DNA of 54,490 nucleotides, from the NCBI GenBank assembly GCA_964433135.1, contig CAYSQW010000018.1, forward strand, positions 1 to 54,490, read 5' to 3'. A program made the position numbers and the translations under genes. Origin of the DNA: CAYSQW01 sp964433135 (GTDB lineage: Bacteria > Acidobacteriota > Aminicenantia > Aminicenantales > Aminicenantaceae). Position 1 is the stretch's first letter, and each line of letters begins with the position of its first letter. Shown here piece after piece: positions 41,391 to 49,571 of the stretch. The notes beneath the pieces are model-generated. The model did no database searches, was not told the origin of the DNA, and was given only the letters and a program-made list of their open reading frames with translations.

Positions 41391-41681
41391 AGTTTAATCG
41401 AATTGGTGATACGTGGTGACACTTGTCACACCTCAAATGGCTTGAACCATTCAGGCTGATTCATTTTGAGGCCTCCAGAATGGGGAGATTGGCGAAAAGG
41501 GGGATGAAGGGGGGCTGGCTTGGCTCTTAAGTGCTTGGCTGTGGGAGCCGGGCGGTTCCTTCTTCTCCCCGGGGTATCAAATGATAGTCATGTTTGTTCC
41601 GCGTGATGGGACGCTCCCCGTCCACAAAATCACGAAATGGAATTACGGCATTTTTCTCCCTAAAAGAAATTAATCAGATGA
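41391..41681 (+). other. Non-coding stretch downstream of the sigma-54 promoter
   Basis: No convincing gene is present. It contains the GTGACACTTGTCAC palindrome, a 16-codon basic/Gly-rich frame at 41480-41530 and a 30-codon frame at 41581-41673. Neither frame has a strong ribosome-binding site. If transcribed from the sigma-54 promoter, this would be a long untranslated leader or a small RNA gene. Confidence 0.4.
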
Positions 41682-41710
41682 TTGTAAAAAAAGTTTTTTT
41701 TTAGTATGGT
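41682..41710 (+). promoter_or_regulatory. Possible sigma-70 promoter of the cold-shock gene
   Basis: TTGTAA and TATGGT are 17 bases apart in an A/T-run context, each matching four of six consensus bases. A start near 41717 would give a leader of about 126 bases, typical of cold-shock genes. Confidence 0.3.
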
Positions 41711-41716
41711 ATTATT

Positions 41717-41842
41717 GAATGAAGTATGTTCCTATGAAATGGCCCGGCTTAACTTGCGGGTTTCTCTTAGAAGGCTGTTCCCTTTTTCAGAGTCATACCC
41801 CCATAGCTAGGGACCAGAAAAGCTTTTAAGGAGGTCAGCGCT
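41717..41842 (+). promoter_or_regulatory. Structured 5' leader of the cold-shock gene
   Basis: The stretch contains CCCG/CGGG (near 41743-41760) and TTCCC/GGGA (near 41778-41816) pairings and the palindrome AAAAGCTTTT next to the AAGGAGGT ribosome-binding site. Long structured leaders act as temperature switches in cspA-type genes. The match here is by layout, not by a recognised RNA family. Confidence 0.35.
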
Positions 41843-42043
41843 TTGGCAAAAGGAACGGTAAAATGGTTTAGTGATGAAAAGGGGTACGGTTTTATTGAGC
41901 AGGAAAATGGACAGGATATCTTTGTTCATTTTTCCTCCATTGGCATGCCCGGGTTTAAAACTCTTGCTGAAGGTGACGAAGTTACCTTTGACATCGAAGA
42001 AGGAGAACGAGGCCCGGTAGCTAAAAACGTCGTAAAGATATAG
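41843..42043 (+). CDS. Cold-shock domain protein (CspA family)
   Basis: This 66-residue single OB-fold RNA chaperone starts from TTG with AAGGAGGT seven bases upstream. Both nucleic-acid-binding motifs are present: KGYGFIEQ (RNP1, about 16-23) and DIFVHFSSI (RNP2, about 29-37). GTVKWFS is at the N-terminus. Length is exactly that of the family. It melts RNA secondary structure and probably supports growth at low temperature or other stress. The rare start codon and long leader point to post-transcriptional control. Confidence 0.95.
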   Translation: MAKGTVKWFSDEKGYGFIEQENGQDIFVHFSSIGMPGFKTLAEGDEVTFDIEEGERGPVAKNVVKI

Positions 42044-42143
42044 CACATAGCATCGGTTTTTCTTACCACCGGTCAAATTTTATCCGGGGAGGAGTATGCT
42101 CTCAGCCCGAAAGGGATGTTTCCGGCTGCTTCCCGGTCCTAAG

Positions 42144-42162
42144 CTCAGTGGATTCCTGAGCC
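42144..42162 (+). terminator. Hairpin after the cold-shock gene
   Basis: GCTCAG and CTGAGC form a perfect 6-bp stem with a 7-base loop, about 100 bases after the stop and before the NnrDE promoter. A short CTATTT follows rather than a strong T-run. Confidence 0.4.
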
Positions 42163-42232
42163 TATTTCAATATATCCGGAATTCAACGATCCTGTCTGTT
42201 TCGAGGATGGGGAGGGCACCTCTCTGTTTTTC

Positions 42233-42260
42233 TTGACGCCCTACCTCATTCTGCGATAAT
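42233..42260 (+). promoter_or_regulatory. Sigma-70 promoter of the NnrDE gene
   Basis: TTGACG and GATAAT are 16 bases apart, and the start codon follows 30 bases after the -10 element with AAAGGAGAG between. Confidence 0.55.
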
Positions 42261-42290
42261 TTGAAAGAAATCCCAGCAAAGGAGAGATCC

Positions 42291-43865
42291 ATGAAAATCA
42301 GCCGGGTTGAAGAAATGCGGGATATGGATCGAAGGGCGATCGAAGAATATGGGATCCCCGATGAAATATTGATGGAAAATGCCGGACAGGCCGCATATTT
42401 TGTGTTGTTGAAGGAATTCGGCATCCGTGACAAGGAATTCGCCGTCGTATGCGGCGTGGGGAACAACGGGGGCGACGGATTGGTGGTGGCCAGAAAGGTG
42501 CATTCCCAAGGGGGGAAAGCGCGGATTTTCATTCTGGGGGATCCTTCAAAATACCGTGGTGCCGCCCGCCGCAATTTCGATATGATCTCTCGTCTCCCGA
42601 TCGATGTGAATCGGGTTATATCCGCCGAAAACCTGCGACAACCGCTGAGTGAATGCGATGCCGTTGTGGATGCCGTGTTCGGTACGGGCCTTGTACGTGA
42701 AGTGAAAGGTTTATATCGTGATGCCATACGGCTTGTCAACGAATGCGGCCGCCCGGTTCTCAGCATCGACATCCCTTCCGGCATCAATGGCGATACCGGT
42801 CGAATCATGGGAGAAGCCGTGAGCGCCGAATGGACCGTGACCTTCGGGCTGCCCAAGATCGGGAACTTGCTCTTTCCGGGTTTCCTTCACGGCGGGAAGC
42901 TTTATGTCTCCCATATTTCATTCCCTCCGGCACTATATGACCGCTCCGATGTGTTGGTGGAGATCAATCGGCCGGTTACGATCCCCTCGAGAAATCCCAG
43001 TGGGCATAAAGGTGATTTCGGCGATGTGCTGTTTATTGCGGGAGCGGCAAGTTATCTCGGCGCACCTTATTTTTCCGCCCTGTCGTTTTTAAAAGCGGGG
43101 GGAGGTTATTCCCGCTTGGCCACACCGGCCGGTCTGGCGTCTGTTATCGCCGGCCGCGGGAGTGAAATCGTTTTTGTTCCGCTCACGGAGACGAAGGCGG
43201 GCAGTCTCGCCCGATCGAATAAATCCAAGATCCTTGAACTCGCTGCAAAGGTGGATATGGTGGTTTTAGGACCCGGAATATCCCTCGATAAAGAAACCCA
43301 GGAGCTGGCTCGAGAGCTGGCGGCCGAACTTCCTCTTCCCCTGCTGCTCGATGGAGATGGGATCTCGGCGGTCGCCCGGGATATGAATATTTTGAAAAAT
43401 CGGAAGCATCCCACGATCCTCACCCCGCATCCGGGGGAAATGGCGCGTATGATCGACGGCACCGCCGCCGAGATCGATGAGCGCAAAATAGAGGTGCTTC
43501 GCGATGCGGCTCGGAACTCCGGGGCCATGATCGTATTAAAGGGTGCGCATTCCCTTATCGGACTTCCCGACGGCCGTATATTTATCAACACCAGTGGAAA
43601 TTCAGGAATGGCCACGGCCGGTTCCGGAGATGTCCTCACTGGGGCGATAGCGGCGATGTTCGGTCTGGGACTGTCTTTGGAAGACGCCCTTCGAACCGGG
43701 GTTTTCCTGCATGGGTTGGCGGGAGATTTAGCCGCGGGAGAGATAGGTGAAGATGGGATGACCGCAAGTGATGTGCTCGAAAACCTCCCGGGAGCGGTGG
43801 CTTATTTCCGCGAGCATGAAGAAGACCTGCTGTCGCATTTTAATCACAGTTTATTTTTCGTGTAA
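42291..43865 (+). CDS. nnrDE: Bifunctional NAD(P)H-hydrate epimerase/ADP-dependent dehydratase
   Basis: This 524-residue fused enzyme repairs damaged NADH and NADPH hydrates. The N-terminal YjeF_N epimerase (about 1-215) has GVGNNGGDGLVVARKVH (about 57-73) and DAVFGTGL. The C-terminal ribokinase-like dehydratase (about 225-520) has GHKGDFGDVLFIAGAASYLG, then LTPHPGEMARM, and the family signature NTSGNSGMATAGSGDVLTG. Length and domain order match the usual bacterial fusion (E. coli YjeF/NnrD-NnrE type). I start at MKISRVE because AAAGGAGAG precedes it; an in-frame ATG 30 bases upstream lies on the promoter. Confidence 0.93.
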   Translation: MKISRVEEMRDMDRRAIEEYGIPDEILMENAGQAAYFVLLKEFGIRDKEFAVVCGVGNNGGDGLVVARKVHSQGGKARIFILGDPSKYRGAARRNFDMISRLPIDVNRVISAENLRQPLSECDAVVDAVFGTGLVREVKGLYRDAIRLVNECGRPVLSIDIPSGINGDTGRIMGEAVSAEWTVTFGLPKIGNLLFPGFLHGGKLYVSHISFPPALYDRSDVLVEINRPVTIPSRNPSGHKGDFGDVLFIAGAASYLGAPYFSALSFLKAGGGYSRLATPAGLASVIAGRGSEIVFVPLTETKAGSLARSNKSKILELAAKVDMVVLGPGISLDKETQELARELAAELPLPLLLDGDGISAVARDMNILKNRKHPTILTPHPGEMARMIDGTAAEIDERKIEVLRDAARNSGAMIVLKGAHSLIGLPDGRIFINTSGNSGMATAGSGDVLTGAIAAMFGLGLSLEDALRTGVFLHGLAGDLAAGEIGEDGMTASDVLENLPGAVAYFREHEEDLLSHFNHSLFFV

Positions 43866-43909
43866 ACATGAGTTTGCGTCGGTTTAACCGTTTCTAACAA
43901 GGAGGAGGG

Positions 43910-44785
43910 ATGAACCATCATCGAACGATCGCTGTTTTTACAGGCATCATCTGTGTCGCCGTAATCGGGTGGGGAGGGAACTTGACGCCCGTGGGACCTC
44001 CGAAAGGAAGCTTGGTGATCGTCGGGGGGGCCATGAAAGATCCGGATATAATGAAACATTTTATCCGGTTGGCGGGAGGTCCGGATTCTCCCGTCGTTAT
44101 CATACCGACCGCGGGTGGAAGCGAGCATTACGATCAGTACTGGTCGGGATTGGAACGTTACCGGGAAGCAGGGCTGACCCGGCTTACGGTCCTCCACACG
44201 ACGGATCGATCCGTGGCGGATTCCTCGGAATTCGTTCGGCCGATACGGGAAGCCCGCGGGGTTTTTTTTCCGGGAGGACGCCAATGGCGGCTGGCCGATG
44301 CTTATCTGAATACACGGACCCATCGGGAATTGGAAGCGTTGCTTGATCGGGGAGGAGTGATCGGTGGATCTTCGGCCGGCGCCACCATTCAGGGGTCTTT
44401 CCTTGTCAGAGGAGACACGCGAACCAATACCATCATGATCGGCGATCATGTCGAAGGATTCGGTTTTCTTCGAAATGTCGCTATCGATCAGCATCTGCTG
44501 AAACGAAATCGCCACTTTGATCTCCTTGAGGTGGTCGAAGAATTCCCCGAAATTCTGGGGATCGGTCTGGACGAGGATACGGCGATTATCGTGCAGGAAG
44601 ACCGTTTTGACGTTATCGGACAGGGATATGTGGCGATTTACGATGTCGGGCGCCATATCCCTCCCGGAGGACGGTTTTATTTTCTTGCCCCGGGCGATCG
44701 ATATGATCTTAAAACCAGGGAACCCTTGAGGCCGGGTCGAGTTCTTCAACCCTTGGACCGAGTGACTGACGTTAAGGCAAGGTGA
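43910..44785 (+). CDS. Exported cyanophycinase-like S51 peptidase
   Basis: This 291-residue S51-family protein resembles cyanophycinase, which cleaves beta-Asp-Arg dipeptides from cyanophycin or related isoaspartyl peptides. An N-terminal hydrophobic segment (residues 7-22) suggests export. Core motifs are GSLVIVGGAM (about 38-47), FFPGGRQWRLADAY (about 121-134), the nucleophile elbow GGSSAGATIQG (about 152-162) and IDQHLLKRNRHFDLL, carrying the family His. ILGIGLDEDTAIIV follows. AACAAGGAGGAGGG is a strong ribosome-binding site. No cyanophycin synthetase gene is nearby, so external isopeptides are the likelier substrate. Confidence 0.88.
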   Translation: MNHHRTIAVFTGIICVAVIGWGGNLTPVGPPKGSLVIVGGAMKDPDIMKHFIRLAGGPDSPVVIIPTAGGSEHYDQYWSGLERYREAGLTRLTVLHTTDRSVADSSEFVRPIREARGVFFPGGRQWRLADAYLNTRTHRELEALLDRGGVIGGSSAGATIQGSFLVRGDTRTNTIMIGDHVEGFGFLRNVAIDQHLLKRNRHFDLLEVVEEFPEILGIGLDEDTAIIVQEDRFDVIGQGYVAIYDVGRHIPPGGRFYFLAPGDRYDLKTREPLRPGRVLQPLDRVTDVKAR

Positions 44786-44976
44786 CGTTTTTTTCCGCCG
44801 GATGGATATAAGCGCCTTGGAATTTGAACGCACACCCATTGTTTTTTTTGAGCGGTTTTATTACATTAATGTTAAGATAGGATTTAAAAATTTTCGCATA
44901 AACGGATCCACAGATGCATGCGGCTTTCCCCTCGCGGATGTGGGGATGGCGGCCGTATGAAAAAAGGCATATCGAT

Positions 44977-45933
44977 ATGAAAAAAATCGCGATACTTACT
45001 TCGGGTGGCGACTCTCCCGGAATGAACTGCGCCGTCAGGAGCGTTGTGCGCTACGGGATCTATAAAGGATTGGAAGTCGCGGGCATCTCCTACGGATACC
45101 GTGGGCTGATCGAAGGTCGTTATCAAACGCTTCAACCCCGGGATGTCAGCAATATCATCGAGCTCGGAGGCACCTTCCTTAAATCGGCGAGATCGAATCG
45201 TTTTTTAGAAAAAGAGGGCCGTGAGGCCGCGCTCGCCAATTTATTGGAAAACGGCATCGAGGGCATGGTCGTGATCGGCGGCAATGGTTCTTATAATGGT
45301 GCGCTGCTGTTCCACCGGGAATTCGGATTTCCGGTTATCGGGATTCCGGGCACCATAGATAATGATATCAATGGTTCCCAGAAAACATTGGGATTCGATA
45401 CGGCGTTGAATACGGCCATTGACGCCGTCGATAAGATCAAAGATACATCAGCCAGCATGGATAGGATCTTTCTGGTTGAAGTGATGGGGCGTTTTTCCGG
45501 CTCCATCGCCGTTAGTTCGGCTCTGGCGGGAGGAGCGGAGGATGTCCTGCTGCCCGGTGAACCCTGGAGCATTGAAGAGATCCTCAAGAAAATCGACAAA
45601 GGCCGACGGCGCGGAAAACACAGCTGGATCATCATTGTCGCGGAAGGCGCCTGCCAGGCACAGGAACTGGCGACAAAGATCAAAGCTCACAATTTCGATG
45701 TGAGGGCAACGGTTATCGGGCATATCCAGAGAGGGGGAAGCCCCAGTGCATTCGACCGAATCCTCGGCGCCCTGATGGGAAGAGCGGCGGTGGATGGTTT
45801 GCTCGCCGGTAAAAACTGCCATGCGGTCGGGTGGCGGAATGAAAACGCCGTCATATATCCATTGGAGGATGCGGTCCGAGCCAAAGCAGAGAATTATAAA
45901 GGGCAATTGAACCTGGTCCATATCCTCACCTGA
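44977..45933 (+). CDS. pfkA: 6-phosphofructokinase (ATP type, with Asn103)
   Basis: This 318-residue glycolytic enzyme converts fructose-6-phosphate to the 1,6-bisphosphate. The phosphate loop is TSGGDSPGMNCAVR (8-21). IGGNGSYNGA spans 100-109 and PGTIDNDI spans 124-131, with Asp127 and Asp129 in place. MGRFSGSIAVSSALAGGAED (about 168-187) and HIQRGGSPSAFDR complete the active site. Length and numbering align with E. coli PfkA. Gly104 argues for ATP rather than pyrophosphate use. The residue normally Asp at 103 is Asn, which is unusual. I start at MKKIAIL; a longer reading adds 21 residues before the phosphate loop without support. Confidence 0.93.
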   Translation: MKKIAILTSGGDSPGMNCAVRSVVRYGIYKGLEVAGISYGYRGLIEGRYQTLQPRDVSNIIELGGTFLKSARSNRFLEKEGREAALANLLENGIEGMVVIGGNGSYNGALLFHREFGFPVIGIPGTIDNDINGSQKTLGFDTALNTAIDAVDKIKDTSASMDRIFLVEVMGRFSGSIAVSSALAGGAEDVLLPGEPWSIEEILKKIDKGRRRGKHSWIIIVAEGACQAQELATKIKAHNFDVRATVIGHIQRGGSPSAFDRILGALMGRAAVDGLLAGKNCHAVGWRNENAVIYPLEDAVRAKAENYKGQLNLVHILT

Positions 45934-45946
45934 TTGTTGCGTTCGG

Positions 45947-45975
45947 TTGTGTTCCCTTCATCACCGGGGTACAAT
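45947..45975 (+). promoter_or_regulatory. Sigma-70-like promoter of the DAK2-DegV fusion gene
   Basis: TTGTGT and TACAAT are 17 bases apart. The transcript would start near 45982, making the ATG at 45999 the likelier start than one at 45987. Confidence 0.45.
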
Positions 45976-45998
45976 GAATATGATATATGGGATGGATC

Positions 45999-47774
45999 AT
46001 GCAGATTGAATATATCGATGGAAGTCGACTTTTCAATGCCTTTGTAGCCGGCGGGAATGCCGTTATCGCCGACAAGGATTACCTGAACAAGATCAATGTG
46101 TTTCCGGTCCCCGATTCGGATACCGGCACGAACCTGGCTTCGACCATACGTTCGATCGTCGAAGGCGCCTCGTCTCATCGGTCCTTGCACATAACCATGC
46201 GCTCCATGGTGGACAGCGCTCTTTCCGGTGCCCGGGGAAATTCGGGTTTGATCTTTGCTCAATTCCTTCAGGGATTCCATCAGGGGGTTTCGAATAGACC
46301 CAAGTTGTCAACGCGCGCGTTTTCCGAAGGGGTCAAATCCGCGGTTCGGTATACCTATCAATCCATGTCCTCCCCGGTCGAAGGAACCATGTTGACCGTC
46401 ATGCATGATTGGGCCGAAGCCGTTCATCGGTATGCGGACAGGACGAGCGATTTTTCGGAGCTTTTCATGCACACACTCAAAGCCGCCCGGCAATCCTTGA
46501 AAGATACGCCCAAAAAACTTTCGATACTTGCCAAGGCGGGTGTTGTGGATGCCGGCGCCCGCGGCTTTGTCGATTTTCTTGAAGGCATCACTCATTTCAT
46601 CAAATCCGGTAGGCTGAGAAACCTGAAGCGTCCCCAGAGTTTCGCCCGGGAATCCGAGATTCATGTGCATTCCAAATGGGATGAGAATGAGTGCCGCTAC
46701 TGTTCGGAAGCTCTCTTGACCGGAAGCGGCATGCCGCTGGAGCGCATGCGTCGGGAAATCGCTTCAATGGGAGATTCCGCCATCGTTGCGGGATCCGATG
46801 AAAAGGCCCGGATCCATATCCATACCGATCGGCCCGCCGCGGTATTCGAGCGGCTGTACGGATTTGGAACCATCGAGCAGATCAAAGTGGATGATATGTT
46901 GAAACAGCATGCCGCATCGAGTTGCCGCAAGGCGGATATCGCGCTGGTTACGGATTCCGCTTGTGATTTGCCCATGGAGTATCTGGACAGCGAGCAAATT
47001 CACGTCATCCCTTTTCGCATCTCTTTTGGAAACAGCCTTTTCTTGGATAAACTTACCGTAACGGCCCCCCGCTTTTACAGGATGCTGCAGACGAATCCTT
47101 TTCACCCTCGCAGCTCTCAGCCCTCCTATGCCGATGTCAGAAATCAGTTATCTTTTCTGGCTAGTCATTACCCATCCGTGATCGTGGTAACAATTTCCAG
47201 CCGGCTGACGGGACTCTTCGGAACCGCCATAAAGGTGGCGGAAGAATTTACAGGGAAGTCGATCGGAGTGATCGATTCCAAGCAGCTCACCGGAACCGAG
47301 GGTTTGCTGGTCATGCGGATCGCGGAAACCATCCGTGCCGGCGGCTCTCACGAAGAGATCATGGCGAAAGCTCCGGAGTGGATTTCCAAGCTTCGTATCC
47401 TTGTCGATGTGAACACACTGGAATACATGGTACGCGGCGGCAGGGTGAGTCCCTTGAAGGGACTGGCGGCAAAAACATTGAACCTCAAACCGATCATTTC
47501 CCTGGAAGATGGAGCGGCCGTCGGCTTCGGCAAATCTTTCAACCGCCGCCGCAATATGACTAAGATCATCGAGAGCGTGGGAAGAATGGCTTCCGAGCGG
47601 AAAATTTGGAAATATGCCCTGGTTCACGCCCAGAGTCCCGAGCGGGCGACTCTTTATGGACGGCGGCTTGAATCCCTGCTCGGTGTCCCTCCCGCATTCG
47701 TGATGGATCTTTCTCCGGTGGTGGGGGTTCACAACGGCATCGGAGCCGTAGGCATTTGCTTGATGTTTTCATGA
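45999..47774 (+). CDS. DAK2-DegV fusion protein, fatty-acid-kinase-like (FakA-FakB)
   Basis: This 591-residue fusion has three parts. Residues about 8-200 are a DAK2 (DhaL-like) kinase domain with FPVPDSDTGTNLAS (35-48, Mg-ADP Asp residues) and ALSGARGNSGLIFAQ (74-88). Residues about 225-300 resemble the FakA middle domain (CRYCSEALL, GDSAIVAGSDEKARIHIHTD). Residues about 313-590 are a DegV/FakB lipid-binding domain (ALVTDSACDLPMEYL, then VIDSKQLTGTEGLLV and MVRGGRVSPLKGL). FakA phosphorylates fatty acids held by FakB; here kinase and carrier seem joined in one chain. Acyl phosphate could feed phospholipid synthesis. The ribosome-binding site is weak. Confidence 0.88.
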   Translation: MQIEYIDGSRLFNAFVAGGNAVIADKDYLNKINVFPVPDSDTGTNLASTIRSIVEGASSHRSLHITMRSMVDSALSGARGNSGLIFAQFLQGFHQGVSNRPKLSTRAFSEGVKSAVRYTYQSMSSPVEGTMLTVMHDWAEAVHRYADRTSDFSELFMHTLKAARQSLKDTPKKLSILAKAGVVDAGARGFVDFLEGITHFIKSGRLRNLKRPQSFARESEIHVHSKWDENECRYCSEALLTGSGMPLERMRREIASMGDSAIVAGSDEKARIHIHTDRPAAVFERLYGFGTIEQIKVDDMLKQHAASSCRKADIALVTDSACDLPMEYLDSEQIHVIPFRISFGNSLFLDKLTVTAPRFYRMLQTNPFHPRSSQPSYADVRNQLSFLASHYPSVIVVTISSRLTGLFGTAIKVAEEFTGKSIGVIDSKQLTGTEGLLVMRIAETIRAGGSHEEIMAKAPEWISKLRILVDVNTLEYMVRGGRVSPLKGLAAKTLNLKPIISLEDGAAVGFGKSFNRRRNMTKIIESVGRMASERKIWKYALVHAQSPERATLYGRRLESLLGVPPAFVMDLSPVVGVHNGIGAVGICLMFS

Positions 47775-47804
47775 TCTGCACCGCCTGTAAACAAGGAGAA
47801 ATCG

Positions 47805-48578
47805 ATGCTGACCCTGTTGATTGCCCATGCCCCGATCGTATGGATTTTCATGTCCTTGGTTTTTATCCTGGCCATGGTGCTGAAGGATAATTCGATTGTC
47901 GATATTGCGTGGGGATTGGGTTTTGTTCTGCTCGCATTGATAAGCTTTTTCCGGCCGAGCGGTTTTTCCGGCCGCGAAATCCTGGCAACATGTCTGATCC
48001 TCGCTTGGGGATTGAGGCTGGCCGGACATGTTTTTCTGCGCAACCGGAACCGCAAAGAGGATTTTCGCTATGCGTCCTGGCGGAAGCAATGGGGGAAATG
48101 GTTTTTCATCCGCAGTTATCTGCAGGTTTTTATGCTTCAAGGGTTTTTTATGTTGTGTGTGGCCTACCCGGTGATCCTCATCAATCATTCCCGGAATTCC
48201 GGATTGAAGGTTTTAGACGGCCTGGGAATATGCGTCTGGTTGGTTGGATTCTTTTTCGAAGCAGTGGGAGATTATCAATTGGTGATGTTCAAACGCAGGC
48301 CGGAGAACCGGGGCCGGATCATGACTTCGGGCTTGTGGTCCCTTACAAGGCACCCCAATTATTTTGGCGAGGTGACGATGTGGTGGGGCGTTTTTTTGCT
48401 GGCGCTGTCGGTTCCCCGGGGTTGGACGGCGTTGATAAGTCCGGTCGTCATCACGTTTCTTTTGCTGAAAGTATCCGGGATTCCCATGCTGGAGAAAAAA
48501 TATGCGGGGAATGCCGATTTCGCCGCCTATGCGGCCAGAACCCGGGCCTTTTTTCCATGGTTTCCGCGCAGGGCGTAG
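47805..48578 (+). CDS. DUF1295 (steroid 5-alpha-reductase-like) membrane protein
   Basis: This 257-residue integral membrane protein has about seven hydrophobic segments and the C-terminal signature of the DUF1295/ICMT-like fold. RIMTSGLWSLTRHPNYFGEV (about 171-190) precedes a Trp-rich helix, and LEKKYAGNADFAAYAARTRA ends in FFPWFP. Family members include NADPH-dependent reductases and methyltransferases of lipids; the reaction here is unknown. GGAGAAATCG precedes the ATG. It follows the DAK2-DegV gene by 30 bases, so both may be on one transcript and concern lipid metabolism. Confidence 0.85.
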   Translation: MLTLLIAHAPIVWIFMSLVFILAMVLKDNSIVDIAWGLGFVLLALISFFRPSGFSGREILATCLILAWGLRLAGHVFLRNRNRKEDFRYASWRKQWGKWFFIRSYLQVFMLQGFFMLCVAYPVILINHSRNSGLKVLDGLGICVWLVGFFFEAVGDYQLVMFKRRPENRGRIMTSGLWSLTRHPNYFGEVTMWWGVFLLALSVPRGWTALISPVVITFLLLKVSGIPMLEKKYAGNADFAAYAARTRAFFPWFPRRA

Positions 48579-48638
48579 AATTGGAAAATGATGAAATCGA
48601 TGATAATTCATGGAATTCGGCCTGAATCAGGTCCGATT

Positions 48639-48667
48639 TTGACATCGAAGAGACCGTGTGCTATATA
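48639..48667 (+). promoter_or_regulatory. Strong sigma-70 promoter
   Basis: TTGACA (perfect -35) and TATATA are 17 bases apart, about 62 bases before the following start codon. It is the closest to consensus of the sigma-70 sites found here, implying high expression of the small helical protein. Confidence 0.7.
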
Positions 48668-48729
48668 AAACACCCGGTTTATCGTGGGATATACTCGGCA
48701 GCCGGCGATTTTAATTATAAGGGATTTGA

Positions 48730-49239
48730 ATGCGGAAACATATTGATATCCAAATTTATCAAAAGGCCTCCAAAGCTTATGAAAATCTGACGCAGGCAAT
48801 CGAGATATTGGAAGGTCTGACCGGCCCCGACTCTACGCTCCCACCTCATGATTATTACCGGGCGCGGAATCTGTTGCGCGAAGGAGAAAAATCTTTTAAG
48901 GAAGCGCTGGGCAACGCTAAAAAGTTATTGGGGCCCCTTCCGGGCTATGTCGCGGAAGATTATGCGGTTTGGCGAACCCAAAGTCTGAACGAAAGAAACG
49001 TCCTGGCGCATGGCCGGGATATCGACGATCTTATTCAGGAACTGAGCTCGGATGATCTGATCGGCCCGTGGATGAGTGAAGATGAGATCAAGGCCTATCT
49101 CGAAGAAAACTTCGAAAACCAGCAAAGTGGAAAAAGGAAGTTGGAAAACATCAAAGTGCGCATGATCCTGGATAAATTGGAAACCCTCATCGCCAGGGGC
49201 AAAGAACTGAACAAGCTTGCGCTCCAGCAGCGTGCTTGA
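48730..49239 (+). CDS. Uncharacterised 169-residue helical protein
   Basis: I do not recognise this protein. It is soluble, lacks a signal peptide and is predicted mostly helical. It has charged repeats that could form coiled coils at residues 5-30, 45-68 and 128-165. AAGGGATTTGA precedes the start. A near-consensus promoter upstream and a short monocistronic layout suggest an abundant, perhaps structural or regulatory, small protein. No catalytic or metal-binding motif is visible, and it contains no Cys. Confidence 0.7.
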   Translation: MRKHIDIQIYQKASKAYENLTQAIEILEGLTGPDSTLPPHDYYRARNLLREGEKSFKEALGNAKKLLGPLPGYVAEDYAVWRTQSLNERNVLAHGRDIDDLIQELSSDDLIGPWMSEDEIKAYLEENFENQQSGKRKLENIKVRMILDKLETLIARGKELNKLALQQRA

Positions 49240-49312
49240 AATCACCGGGGCAATTGTCCTTAGCCGGAATGAACGACGGCTTCCCTCATAGGACCAAGGT
49301 TTTGGGCTTGAA

Positions 49313-49555
49313 TCATTTTTTCGGAAGGATCGTGTTTTCCCCCGCGTGAGTTTCCTCTTCGACGGAAATCCCCAGGAGAGCGGCTGCCGCCGCATAGAAC
49401 CGGTTGAAGGGGTTTTTTGATTCTTGCAGCTGATCCAGATGTTCTCGGATTTTTCTCAGCTCCCGCTGCAGCTCTCTATCGAAACCTTCCAGCTGTTTTC
49501 GGGCTTCCAGCATTGTCTTTCGATAAAGAGCTTCCTGTTCTCTTGTCATGGCCAT
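49313..49555 (-). CDS. Small coiled-coil protein
   Basis: This 80-residue protein starts MAMTREQEALYRKTMLEARK, followed by a heptad-like helix to about residue 42. A less charged tail includes FNRFYAAAAALLGI, possibly amphipathic. GAGGAG lies six bases before the ATG. It starts 16 bases after the TonB-like gene stop on the same strand, so they probably form an operon. I do not recognise a family. The layout suggests a small accessory of the energy transducer, but that is inference. Confidence 0.6.
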   Translation of the reverse strand: MAMTREQEALYRKTMLEARKQLEGFDRELQRELRKIREHLDQLQESKNPFNRFYAAAAALLGISVEEETHAGENTILPKK

Positions 49556-49571
49556 CTTGATCTCCTCATGG

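Noticed and set aside
41480..41530. 16-codon Gly/Lys-rich frame downstream of the second sigma-54 promoter
   Set aside because: Only a weak GAGG precedes it and the composition can arise from the G-rich DNA; not reported as a gene.
41581..41673. 30-codon frame downstream of the second sigma-54 promoter
   Set aside because: No proper ribosome-binding site and no recognisable motif. It could be a mini-protein, but nothing beyond an open frame supports it.
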